Shown piece by piece: positions 41,840 through 54,241 of a DNA stretch of 64,000 nt. Numbering within the stretch: position 1 is the stretch's first letter; every line of letters begins with the position of its first letter. A program made the translations under genes and the position numbers. The DNA comes from Oceanithermus desulfurans (lineage in GTDB: Bacteria > Deinococcota > Deinococci > Deinococcales > Marinithermaceae): NCBI RefSeq assembly GCF_014201675.1, contig NZ_JACHEZ010000009.1, positions 49,207 through 113,206 on the forward strand, written 5' to 3'. The notes under the pieces were generated by a model, which was not told the origin of the DNA, did not search any database, and saw nothing but the letters and a program-made list of their open reading frames with translations.

Positions 41840-43595
41840 GTGACAAACGAACGTTCCCTCCACCCGCTGGCCATGGCCCTGACCTCTATCGTCATCGGCG
41901 TGGTGGCCGGGTTGGGGGCCGTCGTTTTTCGCGCGCTCATCGCCCTGGTCCACAACCTCGTCTTCCCCGGGCGCTTCTCCACCTACTACGACGCCAACCA
42001 GCACACCGCCCTGAGCACGCTGGGTTTCGGCATCTTGGCCGCGGTGGTGCTGGCGGCGCTGCTCGTCGTCTTCCTCACCCAGAACTACGCACCCGAAGCC
42101 CGCGGCCACGGGGTACCCGAGGTGATGGACGCCGTCTACTACCAGCGGGGAAGGATCCGGCCTATCGTGGCGGTGATCAAGGCGCTGGCCTCGGCGCTCT
42201 CGATCGGCAGCGGCGGGTCGGTGGGCCGGGAGGGGCCGATCATCCAGATCGGGGCTGCTTTCGGCTCGATCACCTCGGCCTGCCTGCGGCTGCCGCTGCC
42301 GCAGCGAATCACCCTGATTGCGGCGGGCGCCGGCGGAGGAATCGCCGCGACGTTCAACACCCCGGTCGGCGGCGTGCTCTTCGCGCTCGAGATCCTGCTG
42401 CACGAGGTCAGCGTTCGCACCCTGGTACCGGTGGCGCTGGCCACGGCCACCGCCACCTACCTGGGCCAGCTCTTCTTCGGGCCCCACCCCTCCTTCGTCA
42501 TCCCCAGCTTCGAGACCCCGTACTTCGAGCTCGCCAACCCCTGGGTGCTCTTCGCTTACCTGGGGCTGGGGCTGCTCGCGGGCGCCGCCGCCGCGCTCTA
42601 CATCCGGACGATCTACGGCTTCGAAGACTTCTTCCACCGCCGCTTCCGCCTCCGGCCCTACCTGCGCCACGCGCTCGGGATGACGCTGGTGGGCGTGATC
42701 TTCGTTCTCATGGCGCGATCCACCGGCCACTACTACACCCAGGGCGTGGGCTACGCGACGGTGCAGGACGTGCTGATGGGGCGTCTGGACGTCTGGGGCT
42801 TCCTGCTGCTGCTCTTCGTCCTCAAGCTCGTCTCCACCGGTCTGACCCTGGGCTCCGGCGCATCGGGCGGCATCTTTTCGCCCGGGCTCTTCATGGGGCC
42901 GCCCTCGGCGGCGCCTACGGTCTGATCCTCGCGCAGGTCTTCCCCGCGCTGAACCTCAGCCCGCCGGCCTTTGCGGTAGCCGGCATGGCGGGGGTCATCG
43001 GCGGAGCTACCGGCGCTGCGGTGACCGCGATCGTGATCATCTTTGAGATGACCCTGGACTACAGCGCCGTGCTGCCGATGGCGATCACCGTGGCGGACAG
43101 CTACGGCCTGCGAAAGGCGCTGCTTTCGGAGAGCATCTACACCATGAAGCTCGAGCGCCGCGGCCACCCCATGCCCGACGCGCTGCAGACCAACTTCGCC
43201 TACATGCAGCCGGTGGCCCAGATCATGGAGCAGCGGGTGGCACGCCTCCAGGCCGACACCGCGGTCGCGGCTTTCCTGGACGCGCAGCGCGAGCAACTGG
43301 CAACGCACTGGTTCTGGCCTACGCAGAGGGGCGGCCGCAGGGCTACCTGAGCCCGCAGGACGCGCTGGAGCTGGTGCTTGAGGCCGACCCCGAAGAACGG
43401 GTCGCCGCTTACCTGAAACGGGACTTCGTACTGGCGGGAGAACGCCGCCGGCTGTTCAACCTCGTTCCCGCAATGCGCCGCCACGGCGCTCCGGTAGCGC
43501 TCGTGCTGGGCGGAACGAACGGCGGTGTGGTGGGGGTGGTCTCCGCCGCGGAGCTGGGGCGGCTGACGCTGGACGTGAGCGAGCTCTACGTGTAA
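41840..43595 (+). pseudogene. ClC chloride channel/antiporter with CBS domains, two frameshifts
   Basis: Starts at the GTG at 41840 with GGGAGG upstream. Frame 1 (to ~42900) encodes the ClC core including SGGSVGREGPIIQIGAAFG with the gating Glu and LGSGASGGIFSPGLFMG. At GGGGCCGCCC (~42898) one base is missing; the next frame continues GGAYGLILAQVFPALN ... GVIGGATGAAVTAIVIIFE and a first CBS domain. Near 43302 a second 1-bp loss moves to a third frame carrying NALVLAYAEGRPQGYLSPQ ... GGVVGVVSAAELGRL (second CBS). Intact it would be about 585 residues. ClC proteins move chloride, often for proton. Two losses of one base argue for a real pseudogene unless the assembly is poor. Confidence 0.8.
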
Positions 43596-43614
43596 CTAAC
43601 CGCGAGCGCTGGCG

Positions 43615-43887
43615 TTACGCCCGCGGCCGGCGCTCGAGCTCGTCGACCAGAACCCAAAGCGGGACGTCCAGGTCGCCTTCGGACAGACCGACGCCGTATT
43701 CACGGCGCACCGCGGCGATCAATCCCTGCTCCTCTCGCCGGGTCATGCAAAAGTCAGAAAGCCAGCTTTCGTCGCTTACCCAGGCCTCCGGGTGGCCAAT
43801 GGCCCGGAGCAACCGCGCGATCTGCGCTTCGCGCTTTTTCACCTCGCCGGATCCGGCCGCACAGAGGGCGTTTTGGTCATTTTCCAC
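43615..43887 (-). CDS. Small protein of unknown function
   Basis: 90 residues, soluble and charged: EVKKREAQIARLLRAIGHPEAW, then RREEQGLIAAVRREYGVGL and DVPLWVLVDELERRPRA. No domain recognised; mostly helical by composition. Good codon bias. TAAGAT lies 13 bp before the ATG. Between the ClC pseudogene (convergent) and ribokinase (same strand). Confidence 0.6.
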   Translation of the reverse strand: MENDQNALCAAGSGEVKKREAQIARLLRAIGHPEAWVSDESWLSDFCMTRREEQGLIAAVRREYGVGLSEGDLDVPLWVLVDELERRPRA

Positions 43888-43944
43888 GTTAATATCTTAG
43901 GCGCGCGGACTCGCGGCCGCAAGAAAGGCACTCCCCTGCGGCCT

Positions 43945-44865
43945 TCACCCTGCCCGACGGCTCAGCAACCCGGCCACCTCGTCCGCCGTCGGCAGCGAGG
44001 GCTGCGCCCCCGGCCGGGTGGCCGCCAGCGCCCCGGCGGCGCTGGCGAAGCGCAGTGCCGCTTCCAGCGGCTCGCCCGCGGCCAGCGCTGCCGCCAGCCC
44101 GCCCACGAAGGCGTCGCCTGCGGCGGTGGTGTCGACTGGCTTCACCTTGAAGGCCGGCAGCGCTCCCTCGCCTTCGGTTCCGGCCCAGACCAGGCCGCGC
44201 GCGCCCAGGGTGACGACCGCCAGCGGCACCCGCCGCGCCAGCTCGCGGGCCAGCGCGAGCGCCTCTTCCGGAGTTTCGGGCTCGGGCGCGCCCGCCACCC
44301 GGGCCGCTTCGAACTCGTTGACCACCAGCACGTCCACGGCGGCCAGCAGCTCCGCGGGCAACTCCTGCGCCGGGGCGGCATTGAGCAGCACCCGCGCCCC
44401 CGCCGCCCGGCCCAGCTCGGCGGCGCGCCGCACGGTTTCGAGCGGCGTTTCCAGCTGCAGGACGACGACCGCGGCTTCCGCGAAGCGCTCGGGGTTCAGG
44501 TCTTCCGGCCGCAGACGGGCGTTGGCCCCGGGCGAGACGACGATGGCGTTCTGGCCGTCGGCGCTCACGCTGATCAGCGCCACGCCGGTGGGCGCTTCGA
44601 TCTCGGCCACCTCCGCGGTCTCGATCCCCTCGGCCTCAAGGCCCCGTTTGAGCTCGGCGCCGTAGGCGTCAGCCCCCACGCGGCCCACCATCCGCACCCG
44701 CGCTCCCAGACGCGCCGCGGCCACCGCCTGGTTGGCCCCTTTGCCGCCGGGAAAACGCTGCAGGTCGCCGCCGATCACCGTTTCGCCCGGCTTGGGGTGG
44801 CGTTCGACCGCCACCACCAGGTCCATGTTGAGGCTGCCCACCACCAGCACGCTTCCGGGTTCCAT
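43945..44865 (-). CDS. rbsK: Ribokinase
   Basis: 306 residues, the PfkB family. N-terminal NMDLVVAVERHPKPGETV and FPGGKGANQAVAAARLG (sugar and phosphate sites), C-terminal DTTAAGDAFVGGLAAAL with the catalytic Asp. Phosphorylates ribose to ribose 5-phosphate, feeding PRPP synthesis. The start ATG at 44865 has TACCAT 5 bp upstream. Its first 58 bp are within the 236-bp duplicated segment, so a 19-codon relic of the same gene start exists at ~50523-50580. Confidence 0.93.
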   Translation of the reverse strand: MEPGSVLVVGSLNMDLVVAVERHPKPGETVIGGDLQRFPGGKGANQAVAAARLGARVRMVGRVGADAYGAELKRGLEAEGIETAEVAEIEAPTGVALISVSADGQNAIVVSPGANARLRPEDLNPERFAEAAVVVLQLETPLETVRRAAELGRAAGARVLLNAAPAQELPAELLAAVDVLVVNEFEAARVAGAPEPETPEEALALARELARRVPLAVVTLGARGLVWAGTEGEGALPAFKVKPVDTTAAGDAFVGGLAAALAAGEPLEAALRFASAAGALAATRPGAQPSLPTADEVAGLLSRRAG

Positions 44866-44881
44866 GCCCCATGGTAAGCAG

Positions 44882-44905
44882 AAACGGCCCCCGCGAGGGC
44901 CGTTT
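44882..44905 (-). terminator. katG-type terminator hairpin, left copy
   Basis: AAACGGCCC...GGGCCGTTT, 9-bp stem, loop CCGCGA; follows the katG relic. The right copy (50597-50620) has changed bases that keep the stem. Confidence 0.75.
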
Positions 44906-44919
44906 CCTGGGGGCGCGGC

Positions 44920-45351
<432 letters not shown>

Positions 45352-46242
45352 GTGAAGAGATTGGTTAAATGGCTCCTAGGCCTCATAGTTGGTAGCGTCC
45401 TAGTTGCGGGCCTTGCGGCAGGGTTCTTGTTCCTTCGGGGCACGGCGAAGGTCAACCGGACGTTTACCGTGCGCGTTGTCCCCGTGGAGGTACCCGAGGG
45501 GACTGAGGCGCGTCAAAGGGGCGGCTACCTTTTCAGCGCGTTCTGCGCTGGCTGCCACGGCCTTGACCTTGCGGGGAATGTGATCCTGGATGACCCCGCC
45601 ATTGGTTCCATTGCCGCCTCCAACCTGACGTCCGGCGCGGGAGGCGTTGGACAACGTTACGACGACCTGGACTACGTTCGCGCGATACGCCACGGGCTGC
45701 GCCCGGACGGGACGCCGCTGGCGATCATGCCGTCGCAGGCGTACTGGCACCTCAGCAACGACGACCTGGGCGCCCTGATCGCGTTCATCAAAAGCGCCCC
45801 TCCGGTCGATCGAAGGGTCGCCAAGGCCGAGCTCCGGCCGCTCGGGCGAATTCTGGTCGGTCTCGGCCTGTTCGAGTTCGCGGCCAACCGCATCGTTCAC
45901 GACGCCAAGCGGCCCGCGGCGCCGGCCCCCGGCGTCACCCCGGCCTATGGGGCCTACCTTGTTAACGTCGGCGACTGCCGGCTCTGCCACGGGGCGGCGC
46001 TCACCGGGGGAAGACCACCGGAGCCCGGAGCGCCCTTCGCGCCGGGCCTCACCGGAAAGCACCTCGCCGAATGGGGGGAAGCAGGGTTCATCGCAACCAT
46101 GCGCACGGGGGTCAACCCGGAGGGACATGCCCTAGACCCCCGCTACATGCCCTGGAGGGACTACGCCCGGCTGAGCAACGACGATCTCGCTGCGATCTAC
46201 GCCTACCTGCAAAGCGCGATGAACGGGACGTCAGCTCAATAG
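45352..46242 (+). CDS. Membrane-anchored di-heme cytochrome c
   Basis: 296 residues. The start is GTG at 45352 with GGAGG 6 bp upstream. One N-terminal membrane helix (~6-28) is an uncleaved anchor. Two c-type heme sites: CAGCH (65-69) and CRLCH (209-213), each in its own cytochrome c domain with the C-terminal RLSNDDLAAIYAYLQS helix and LSNDDLGALIAFIKSA. Candidate Met axial ligands are in AIMPSQAYWHLS and DPRYMPWRDY. It would carry electrons on the outer face of the inner membrane. First gene of the island; the two membrane proteins follow within 10 bp. Confidence 0.88.
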   Translation: MKRLVKWLLGLIVGSVLVAGLAAGFLFLRGTAKVNRTFTVRVVPVEVPEGTEARQRGGYLFSAFCAGCHGLDLAGNVILDDPAIGSIAASNLTSGAGGVGQRYDDLDYVRAIRHGLRPDGTPLAIMPSQAYWHLSNDDLGALIAFIKSAPPVDRRVAKAELRPLGRILVGLGLFEFAANRIVHDAKRPAAPAPGVTPAYGAYLVNVGDCRLCHGAALTGGRPPEPGAPFAPGLTGKHLAEWGEAGFIATMRTGVNPEGHALDPRYMPWRDYARLSNDDLAAIYAYLQSAMNGTSAQ

Positions 46243-46251
46243 GAGGGGAAG

Positions 46252-46839
46252 ATGACGAAGGTAACGGTGGATCGCACGGTGGGTATTCGCAGGACGGCGC
46301 GGGCGATCGTGTACGCGGCCGGGGTGTCCCTGGTCACACTCGGCCTGCTCTACGCCGGACTTCCCGTCGCCGGCCCGCTGAACGACCTGGCAAACGCGAC
46401 CATCGGCCTCTTTAGCCTCTTGCTCGTTCGTCAGCTCCACGGCTTCCTCGGTCCGACCAAGCCCGGGCTGTTCGTAGGGCTGGGGAGCGCCGGCGGGCTT
46501 GCTCTCATCCTCGGTGCACTACCGGTTGCGCTTGGTGTCCTGCACTGGACGACCGGGGGCATGGTCACGGGGTTCGGGTACGGCCTGCTCGGCGCTTGGT
46601 TGCTCGGCGCATCGCACGGGAGCAAAGGGACCTGGATGCGAGGCCTAGGTCGTTTGGGCACGACCGCAGGGGCCCTGATGAGCCTCGGCCTGATCGCCGG
46701 GCCGGACCTCGGCCTGCGGGTCGTCCCGGCGCCGGCCACCTGGGGGCTCTACTTGGCGACGGCGTCGGGCATCCTGCTCTACTTCGTCTGGTGCTGGCGC
46801 CTTGCAGGCGCGCTCAGCGCTCTAGGGCACGGGAGGTAG
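46252..46839 (+). CDS. Multi-pass membrane protein in cytochrome island
   Basis: 195 residues with about six hydrophobic helices (AIVYAAGVSLVTLGLLYAG, NATIGLFSLLLVRQL, GLGSAGGLALILGALPVALG, GTTAGALMSLGLIAGPDLG, GLYLATASGILLYFVWCW). AGGAGGGGAAG upstream gives a strong RBS. Family not recognised. Sits between the cytochrome c and another membrane protein, so may form a redox or transport complex with them. Confidence 0.6.
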   Translation: MTKVTVDRTVGIRRTARAIVYAAGVSLVTLGLLYAGLPVAGPLNDLANATIGLFSLLLVRQLHGFLGPTKPGLFVGLGSAGGLALILGALPVALGVLHWTTGGMVTGFGYGLLGAWLLGASHGSKGTWMRGLGRLGTTAGALMSLGLIAGPDLGLRVVPAPATWGLYLATASGILLYFVWCWRLAGALSALGHGR

Positions 46840-46843
46840 CCGT

Positions 46844-47326
46844 ATGTTCGTTCTTTTGTTGGTGCACGTACTGGCAGCGATCTTCTGGATGGGCGGCACG
46901 CTTTTCTTCGGGTTCGTGCTCGAGCCCGTGCTCGCGGGGCTCGGCGCGAAGAACGGCGAGGTGATGGTCCGGCTCATCCCGCGCATCCACCGGGCCATGA
47001 CCGTGGCTGGGCTGGTTACGATCCTCGCTGGGCTTGGGCTCTACGCTCTACACACCAGCGCTTTCGACCTGAAGCTCATGTTCGAAACCCGCCTCCCCTT
47101 GACGCTGGGGGCGTTCGCCGGCCTGTTGGCCTTGCTCGTTGGCGTATTCTTCCAGGGACCGACGGGCGCGAAGTTGCTGGAGCTCTACGCCAAGGCGACG
47201 GCGAACGGCGCACCGCTCTCCCCGGATGAAGCCCGCGCGGCCGCCGTGTTAAAGGCCCGGCTTGGCCGCGGCGGCCAGCTCGAGACGATCCTGATGCTCC
47301 TCGCCTTGATCGGCATGGTGATCTAG
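46844..47326 (+). CDS. CopD/DUF2269-like membrane protein
   Basis: 160 residues with four helices. FVLLLVHVLAAIFWMGGTLFFGF, then MTVAGLVTILAGLGLYAL, is the HVLAAxxWMGG pattern of CopD and DUF2269 proteins, which carry a conserved His at the start of helix 1. Starts 5 bp after the previous gene. Probable partner of the cytochrome c in electron transfer; metal or heme binding is possible but not proven. Confidence 0.65.
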   Translation: MFVLLLVHVLAAIFWMGGTLFFGFVLEPVLAGLGAKNGEVMVRLIPRIHRAMTVAGLVTILAGLGLYALHTSAFDLKLMFETRLPLTLGAFAGLLALLVGVFFQGPTGAKLLELYAKATANGAPLSPDEARAAAVLKARLGRGGQLETILMLLALIGMVI

Positions 47327-47390
47327 CCGATACCTCATACCCCTGCGCGATCGAGTATCATGATCGTACTTCGCAGGATTGGATCGATCG

Positions 47391-49451
47391 ATGTCCAGCG
47401 CCCGCGCGCACCATGCCGGTCAGGCCAGGGAGCACCGCTTCGCCCGGCTCGCGTTTGCCGTGGTCGTCACCGGGATGGCCCTTGCCTTCGCCAGCCTGGT
47501 CCTCCTGTACTTAACGGGAAGCACCCCCGGGTCCGAACGCTGGGGCTTTTGGGGGTTTCAGTCGCTGATGGGCATCGCCGCAACCGCGAACGGCGCCCTC
47601 ATCGCCCGGCGCCACCCCCGTCATCCCATCGGCTGGATGCTGCTCATCGCAGGGGTGTCGGCCGCCCTCACCGGATTCAGCGAGGCGTTCGCGCGCTACG
47701 CCAAGCACGTGGAGCCCGAGTGGCTCCCCCTCGCCACGCCATTAGCCGGGGTGTTCCACTGGTGGTGGATCTTTGGCTATGCTGCGATCGCCATCTTCAT
47801 CCCCCTGTACTTTCCGGATGGCCGTTTGCTGAGCCGGGACTGGCGGCCGCTGGTCTGGCTCGGGGTGGCCTGGACCGCGTTGGGAGCCGTATGGATGGTC
47901 CTCCACCCCGGCCCCTTGCCGAACCACGCCGACCTGCCCAACCCCTTCGGGTGGGACGCCCTGCGCGCGTGGCCGCTTGGGCGGCTCGATCCGCGCGGCG
48001 TCGTCCCGGCCACGGGAATGTTCCTCATGCTCGGGGCGGCCGCGTCGCTCGTCGCACGCTACCGCACCGCCCGGGATGAGGTGACGCGCCGGCAGCTGCG
48101 GTGGCTCGTCGTCGCCTCCCTCATCGTCCCATTCGCAGGTGTGGCCGGGTTCCTGTCCGGCCCGTTCGCGGACCTTCTCCTGCTCGGGTTGGCGATCGCT
48201 CCGCTCGCCGCGATCACCGCCGCGGTCCTGCGCTACCGGCTCTACGGCGTCGACGTCCTCATCAACCGCGCGCTGGTCTACGGGTCCCTGACGCTCGCGA
48301 TCCTCTTGCTCTACGTCGTCGTCGTGGGCACGATCGGCGCTCTGCTCCCGCACCAGGACAGCGTGCTTGCGTCCCTGCTCGCCACCGGCACGGCCGCCGC
48401 GCTCTTCCAGCCCGTACGCCAGCGTCTTCAAGCCTTGGTGAACCGGGCCATGTACGGCGAGCGCGACGATCCTGCCGGGTTGCTGTTGCGGCTCGGCGAG
48501 CGCCTGCAACGAACGGAGTCTCCCGAGCGCACGCTCCAGGGCATTGTCGATACGCTGGCGCAGGCTTTGAAGCTCCCGTACGTCGCGATCGCGCTCGGCG
48601 AGGGAAGCGACGCCATCGCGAGCCATGGAACGGCGCAAAACGCCACGCGCACATTTCCCCTCGTGTACCAGGGGCAGACGATCGGCGAGCTGCACGTCGC
48701 GGAGCGGGGCCCCGGCGAGAGGCTGACGCCGCAAGACCATCGGTCGCTGGCGATGATCGCGCACCACGCGGGGGCGATCGCGCAGTCGGTGCGCCTACGG
48801 CTCGATCTGCGCCGCATGCACCGGCGGCTCCTCGACGCCCGGGAAGAGGAACGCCGCCGGATCCGGCGCGACCTCCACGACAGCCTCGGCCCCAGGCTCG
48901 CGAGCCTGACGCTAATGGCGGACGCCGCCCGCAACCACCTGAACGGGGACCCGCCGGCCGCCGACCGCCTGCTCTCTGGGTTGCGGGCGGAGCTTCAGGA
49001 CGCGATCGCCGACGTCCGGCGCCTGGTCTACGCCCTGCGTCCCCCGGCGCTGGACGCCCTGGGGCTGGTCGACGCGCTCAAGACGTACGCGGCCTCGCTG
49101 AGCGGGCGGGGAGGCCCGCGCATCGCGGTGCACGCCGACGGCGATCTACGCGATCTACCGGCCGCCGTCGAGGCGGCGGCGTTTCGCATCGCCCAGGAAG
49201 CGCTAACGAACGTCGTGCGCCACGCCCTCGCCAAGCGTTGCCGCCTGTGCCTGTCGAAGAGGGACGACCGCCTGCGCGTCGAGGTGACCGACGACGGCGT
49301 CGGCCTCCCCGACGCCCCCCGGCAAGGCGTCGGCCTGACGTCGATGCGCGAGCGCGCCCGGGAACTCGGCGGCCGGTTCGGCGTGGAGACGCCCGCGGGC
49401 GGGGGCACGCGGGTGTGGGCGGAGCTGCCGCTCGGGGAGGCGCGGCGATGA
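47391..49451 (+). CDS. Sensor histidine kinase, NarL-partner type
   Basis: About 686 residues from the ATG at 47391 (a TTG at 47379 is the longer alternative). N-terminal membrane region with ~8 helices (~residues 25-310). A GAF-like domain (~365-470) follows. The HisKA_3 phosphoacceptor EEERRRIRRDLHDSLGPRLASL has His at ~496. The ATPase domain has N-box EALTNVVRHA and G-box VTDDGVGLPDAP, ending GGGTRVWAELPLG. Autophosphorylates and passes phosphate to the adjacent NarL-type regulator; its stop overlaps that gene (ATGA). The multi-helix membrane part suggests sensing within the membrane, perhaps of redox state or small hydrophobic signals. Confidence 0.9.
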   Translation: MSSARAHHAGQAREHRFARLAFAVVVTGMALAFASLVLLYLTGSTPGSERWGFWGFQSLMGIAATANGALIARRHPRHPIGWMLLIAGVSAALTGFSEAFARYAKHVEPEWLPLATPLAGVFHWWWIFGYAAIAIFIPLYFPDGRLLSRDWRPLVWLGVAWTALGAVWMVLHPGPLPNHADLPNPFGWDALRAWPLGRLDPRGVVPATGMFLMLGAAASLVARYRTARDEVTRRQLRWLVVASLIVPFAGVAGFLSGPFADLLLLGLAIAPLAAITAAVLRYRLYGVDVLINRALVYGSLTLAILLLYVVVVGTIGALLPHQDSVLASLLATGTAAALFQPVRQRLQALVNRAMYGERDDPAGLLLRLGERLQRTESPERTLQGIVDTLAQALKLPYVAIALGEGSDAIASHGTAQNATRTFPLVYQGQTIGELHVAERGPGERLTPQDHRSLAMIAHHAGAIAQSVRLRLDLRRMHRRLLDAREEERRRIRRDLHDSLGPRLASLTLMADAARNHLNGDPPAADRLLSGLRAELQDAIADVRRLVYALRPPALDALGLVDALKTYAASLSGRGGPRIAVHADGDLRDLPAAVEAAAFRIAQEALTNVVRHALAKRCRLCLSKRDDRLRVEVTDDGVGLPDAPRQGVGLTSMRERARELGGRFGVETPAGGGTRVWAELPLGEARR

Positions 49452-50104
49452 GCGATCGGGTGCGACTCCTGATCGCGGACGATCACGCGCTCTTCCGGGA
49501 CGGGCTCCGCGCCCTCTTGAACTCGCTCGCGGAGACGGAGGTCGTGGGTGAAGCCGCGACCGGCGCGGAGGCCGTGGCCCAGACCCTGGCCCTGCAACCC
49601 GACGTGGTGCTCATGGACCTCGAGATGCCAGGTATGGACGGGGTCGAGGCCACGCGCGAGATCGTGCGGCGCTGCCCGCAGGTCGGGGTTATTGCGGTGA
49701 CGATGTTCGAGGACGACGCATCCGTCTTTGCCGCAATGCGGGCCGGGGCCCGGGGCTACGTCCTTAAGGGCGCGGGCCAGGAGGAGATGCTGCGCGCGAT
49801 CCGCGCCGTCGCCCGGGGCGAGGCCCTGTTTGGCGCCGCGGTGGCGGCGCGCCTGGCCGGCTTGTTCGCGCAGGCCGCCCCGAGCCCCGCCGACGCATTT
49901 CCGGAGCTCACGAAGCGGGAGCATGAAGTGCTCGAGCTTATTGCCCGAGGATTCAGCAACAAGCGCATCGCCCAAACACTCGACATTCAACCGAAAACGG
50001 TGCGCAACCACGTGTCCAGCATCTTCAGCAAGCTTCAAGTTGTGGACCGGTCGGAAGCCATGATCCGTGCAAGGGCCGCGGGGCTTGGTGGAGAGCCTCA
50101 ATGA
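49448..50104 (+). CDS. NarL/FixJ-family response regulator
   Basis: 218 residues. Receiver domain with D11/D12, phosphorylated D57 (LMDLEMPG), T84-like in VIAVTMFEDD and K106-like in YVLKGAG. C-terminal LuxR-type HTH (LTKREHEVLELIARGFSNKRI, KTVRNHVSSIFSKL). Translation coupled to the kinase. Likely controls the island's cytochrome/membrane genes. No palindromic target was found in the short upstream regions by eye. Confidence 0.95.
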   Translation: MSDRVRLLIADDHALFRDGLRALLNSLAETEVVGEAATGAEAVAQTLALQPDVVLMDLEMPGMDGVEATREIVRRCPQVGVIAVTMFEDDASVFAAMRAGARGYVLKGAGQEEMLRAIRAVARGEALFGAAVAARLAGLFAQAAPSPADAFPELTKREHEVLELIARGFSNKRIAQTLDIQPKTVRNHVSSIFSKLQVVDRSEAMIRARAAGLGGEPQ

Positions 50105-50522
50105 ATTGTGCCATATTTCGCGCGAAACGTTCCCGGTGGAGCGGCAAGCGATAAGTGGCATCGGCAGAAATTAAATTTTATAATTTGAAAAAACAGGCGA
50201 AAGTCAATGTCTTTTTCTGTGCATAGCCCTCCCCAGGTGCAAGCCCGATCACCAGGGTTTGTTGCTGCCAACTCCACCTTGAAGTAAACGGCATGGTCCC
50301 GTTTTTTAACTCGCTTACCTCGAGAGGCAATCCCCTCGCGGCTGCCGGTGCGTTGACCGGTCTGTCGAGTTCGTTACTCCCTTACACACGTAAAAACGAA
50401 AGTTGGCATCCTTATGGTTTACAGTCCACCTCTTTCGATCCTAAGCGCAGTTTAGGCATATCCGGAAATACCCCAACCAAGCACTGGAAGGTATCCGATC
50501 TCCTAATCGGTAGATCGATCCG
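50105..50522. other. Island right edge, no gene, AT-rich core
   Basis: 418 bp without a credible gene. A strikingly AT-rich patch (50171-50200, AAATTAAATTTTATAATTTG) contrasts with the GC-rich surroundings. No transposase or integrase remnant recognised. Confidence 0.5.
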
Positions 50523-52881
<2,359 letters not shown>

Positions 52882-52940
52882 AGCTACACTATAGCCCCCG
52901 CCCCGACCTGCGAGTGTGAGCAGGGACCCTTTTGCTCCGC

Positions 52941-54194
52941 CTAGGCCCGCGCCCCGGAGGCCGCGCCCCCGCCGGTGCGCCAGAGCACGGCGACCCCCAG
53001 GACCGCCGCGGTGACCGAGGCGGAGAGGATGCCCAGCTTGGCCTCGTCCAGAAGCGCCGCGTCGAAGGCCAGGCCGGCGATGAAGAGGGCCATGGTGAAG
53101 CCGATGCCCGCCACCAGCCCCACGCCGCCGATGGCGCGCCAGCTCACCCCCTCGGGCAGCTTGGCCAGGCCCAGGCGCACCGCGAGGAAGGCGAAGAGGA
53201 GAATGCCCAGCGGCTTGCCGAGCAGCAACCCCAGGAAGATGCCGAGGGCCACGGCCCCCACCTGGGTGCCCTCGAGCGCCACCCCGGCGTTGAAGAAGGC
53301 GAAGACGGGCATGATGAAGTAGGCCACGTAGGGGTGCAGGATGTGCTCGAGCCGGTGCAGCGGCGACTGGGCCGCGCGCGCCGCGTCCTCGAGGTGCTCG
53401 AGCCGCGCCTCCTGCAGCTCCGGGTCCGCAGCGGCGCCGTCCTCGTGGGCGGGCAGCGGCCGGCTGCGGCCGATGGGCACGGCAAAGGCCAGCAGCACCC
53501 CGGCGATCGTGGCGTGCACCCCCGAAAGCAGCACGAAGTACCAAAGCACCAGGCCGACGAGCATGTACGCGGGCAGCGAGCGCACCCTGAGCGCCCCCAG
53601 CAGCAGGGCGAAGCCGAAGACCAGCGCCGCGATGCCCAGCGCGGCGGGGTCGAGGTTGCTCGTGTAGAAGAGCGCGATCACCAGCACCGCCCCCAGGTCG
53701 TCGACGATGGCCAGCGCGGTCAGGAAGACCTTGAGCGAGAGCGGCACCCGCTTGCCCAGGAGCGAGAGCACCCCCAGGGCGAAGGCGATGTCGGTGGCCA
53801 TGGGCACGCCCCAGCCCGCCGCCCCCACGCCCCCGTAGTTGAGCGCGGTGTAGATGAGCGCGGGGGTGACCATCCCCCCCAGCGCCGCGGCGACGGCGAG
53901 CCCCGCCTGCTTGGGGTTCTTGAGCTCGCCCTGCAGCAGCTCGCGCTTGAGCTCGAGCCCCACCAGCAGGAAGAAGAAGGCCATGAGGAAGTCGTTGACG
54001 AAGTGGAGCAGGCTCTTCTTCAGCACCCAGTCGCCCACCTGCAGCTTGAGGTAGACGTCGCGGAGGTCGAAGTAGGCCTGGGCCCAGGGGGAGTTGCTTA
54101 GCAGAAAAGCGACCAGGGCGGTGCTGAACAGCAGGATCCCGCCCTTGGCCTCGCTTTCCAGGAATTGTTCAACCAGTCGTTTGATCGGACGCAT
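52941..54194 (-). CDS. nhaA: Na+/H+ antiporter NhaA
   Basis: 417 residues with ~12 helices. The ion-binding pair is [19 protein letters not shown]. Further NhaA segments: [29 protein letters not shown], and [15 protein letters not shown]. An acidic cytoplasmic loop ([24 protein letters not shown], ~residues 240-265) is longer than in E. coli NhaA. Exchanges external protons for internal sodium, for pH and salt tolerance. Leaderless ATG: TAACCT 6 bp upstream. Confidence 0.96.
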   Translation of the reverse strand: MRPIKRLVEQFLESEAKGGILLFSTALVAFLLSNSPWAQAYFDLRDVYLKLQVGDWVLKKSLLHFVNDFLMAFFFLLVGLELKRELLQGELKNPKQAGLAVAAALGGMVTPALIYTALNYGGVGAAGWGVPMATDIAFALGVLSLLGKRVPLSLKVFLTALAIVDDLGAVLVIALFYTSNLDPAALGIAALVFGFALLLGALRVRSLPAYMLVGLVLWYFVLLSGVHATIAGVLLAFAVPIGRSRPLPAHEDGAAADPELQEARLEHLEDAARAAQSPLHRLEHILHPYVAYFIMPVFAFFNAGVALEGTQVGAVALGIFLGLLLGKPLGILLFAFLAVRLGLAKLPEGVSWRAIGGVGLVAGIGFTMALFIAGLAFDAALLDEAKLGILSASVTAAVLGVAVLWRTGGGAASGARA

Positions 54195-54241
54195 GGCTAC
54201 AGGTTACCCCGCAGATCGAAGGAAAGCGGACGTCGCCGGGC

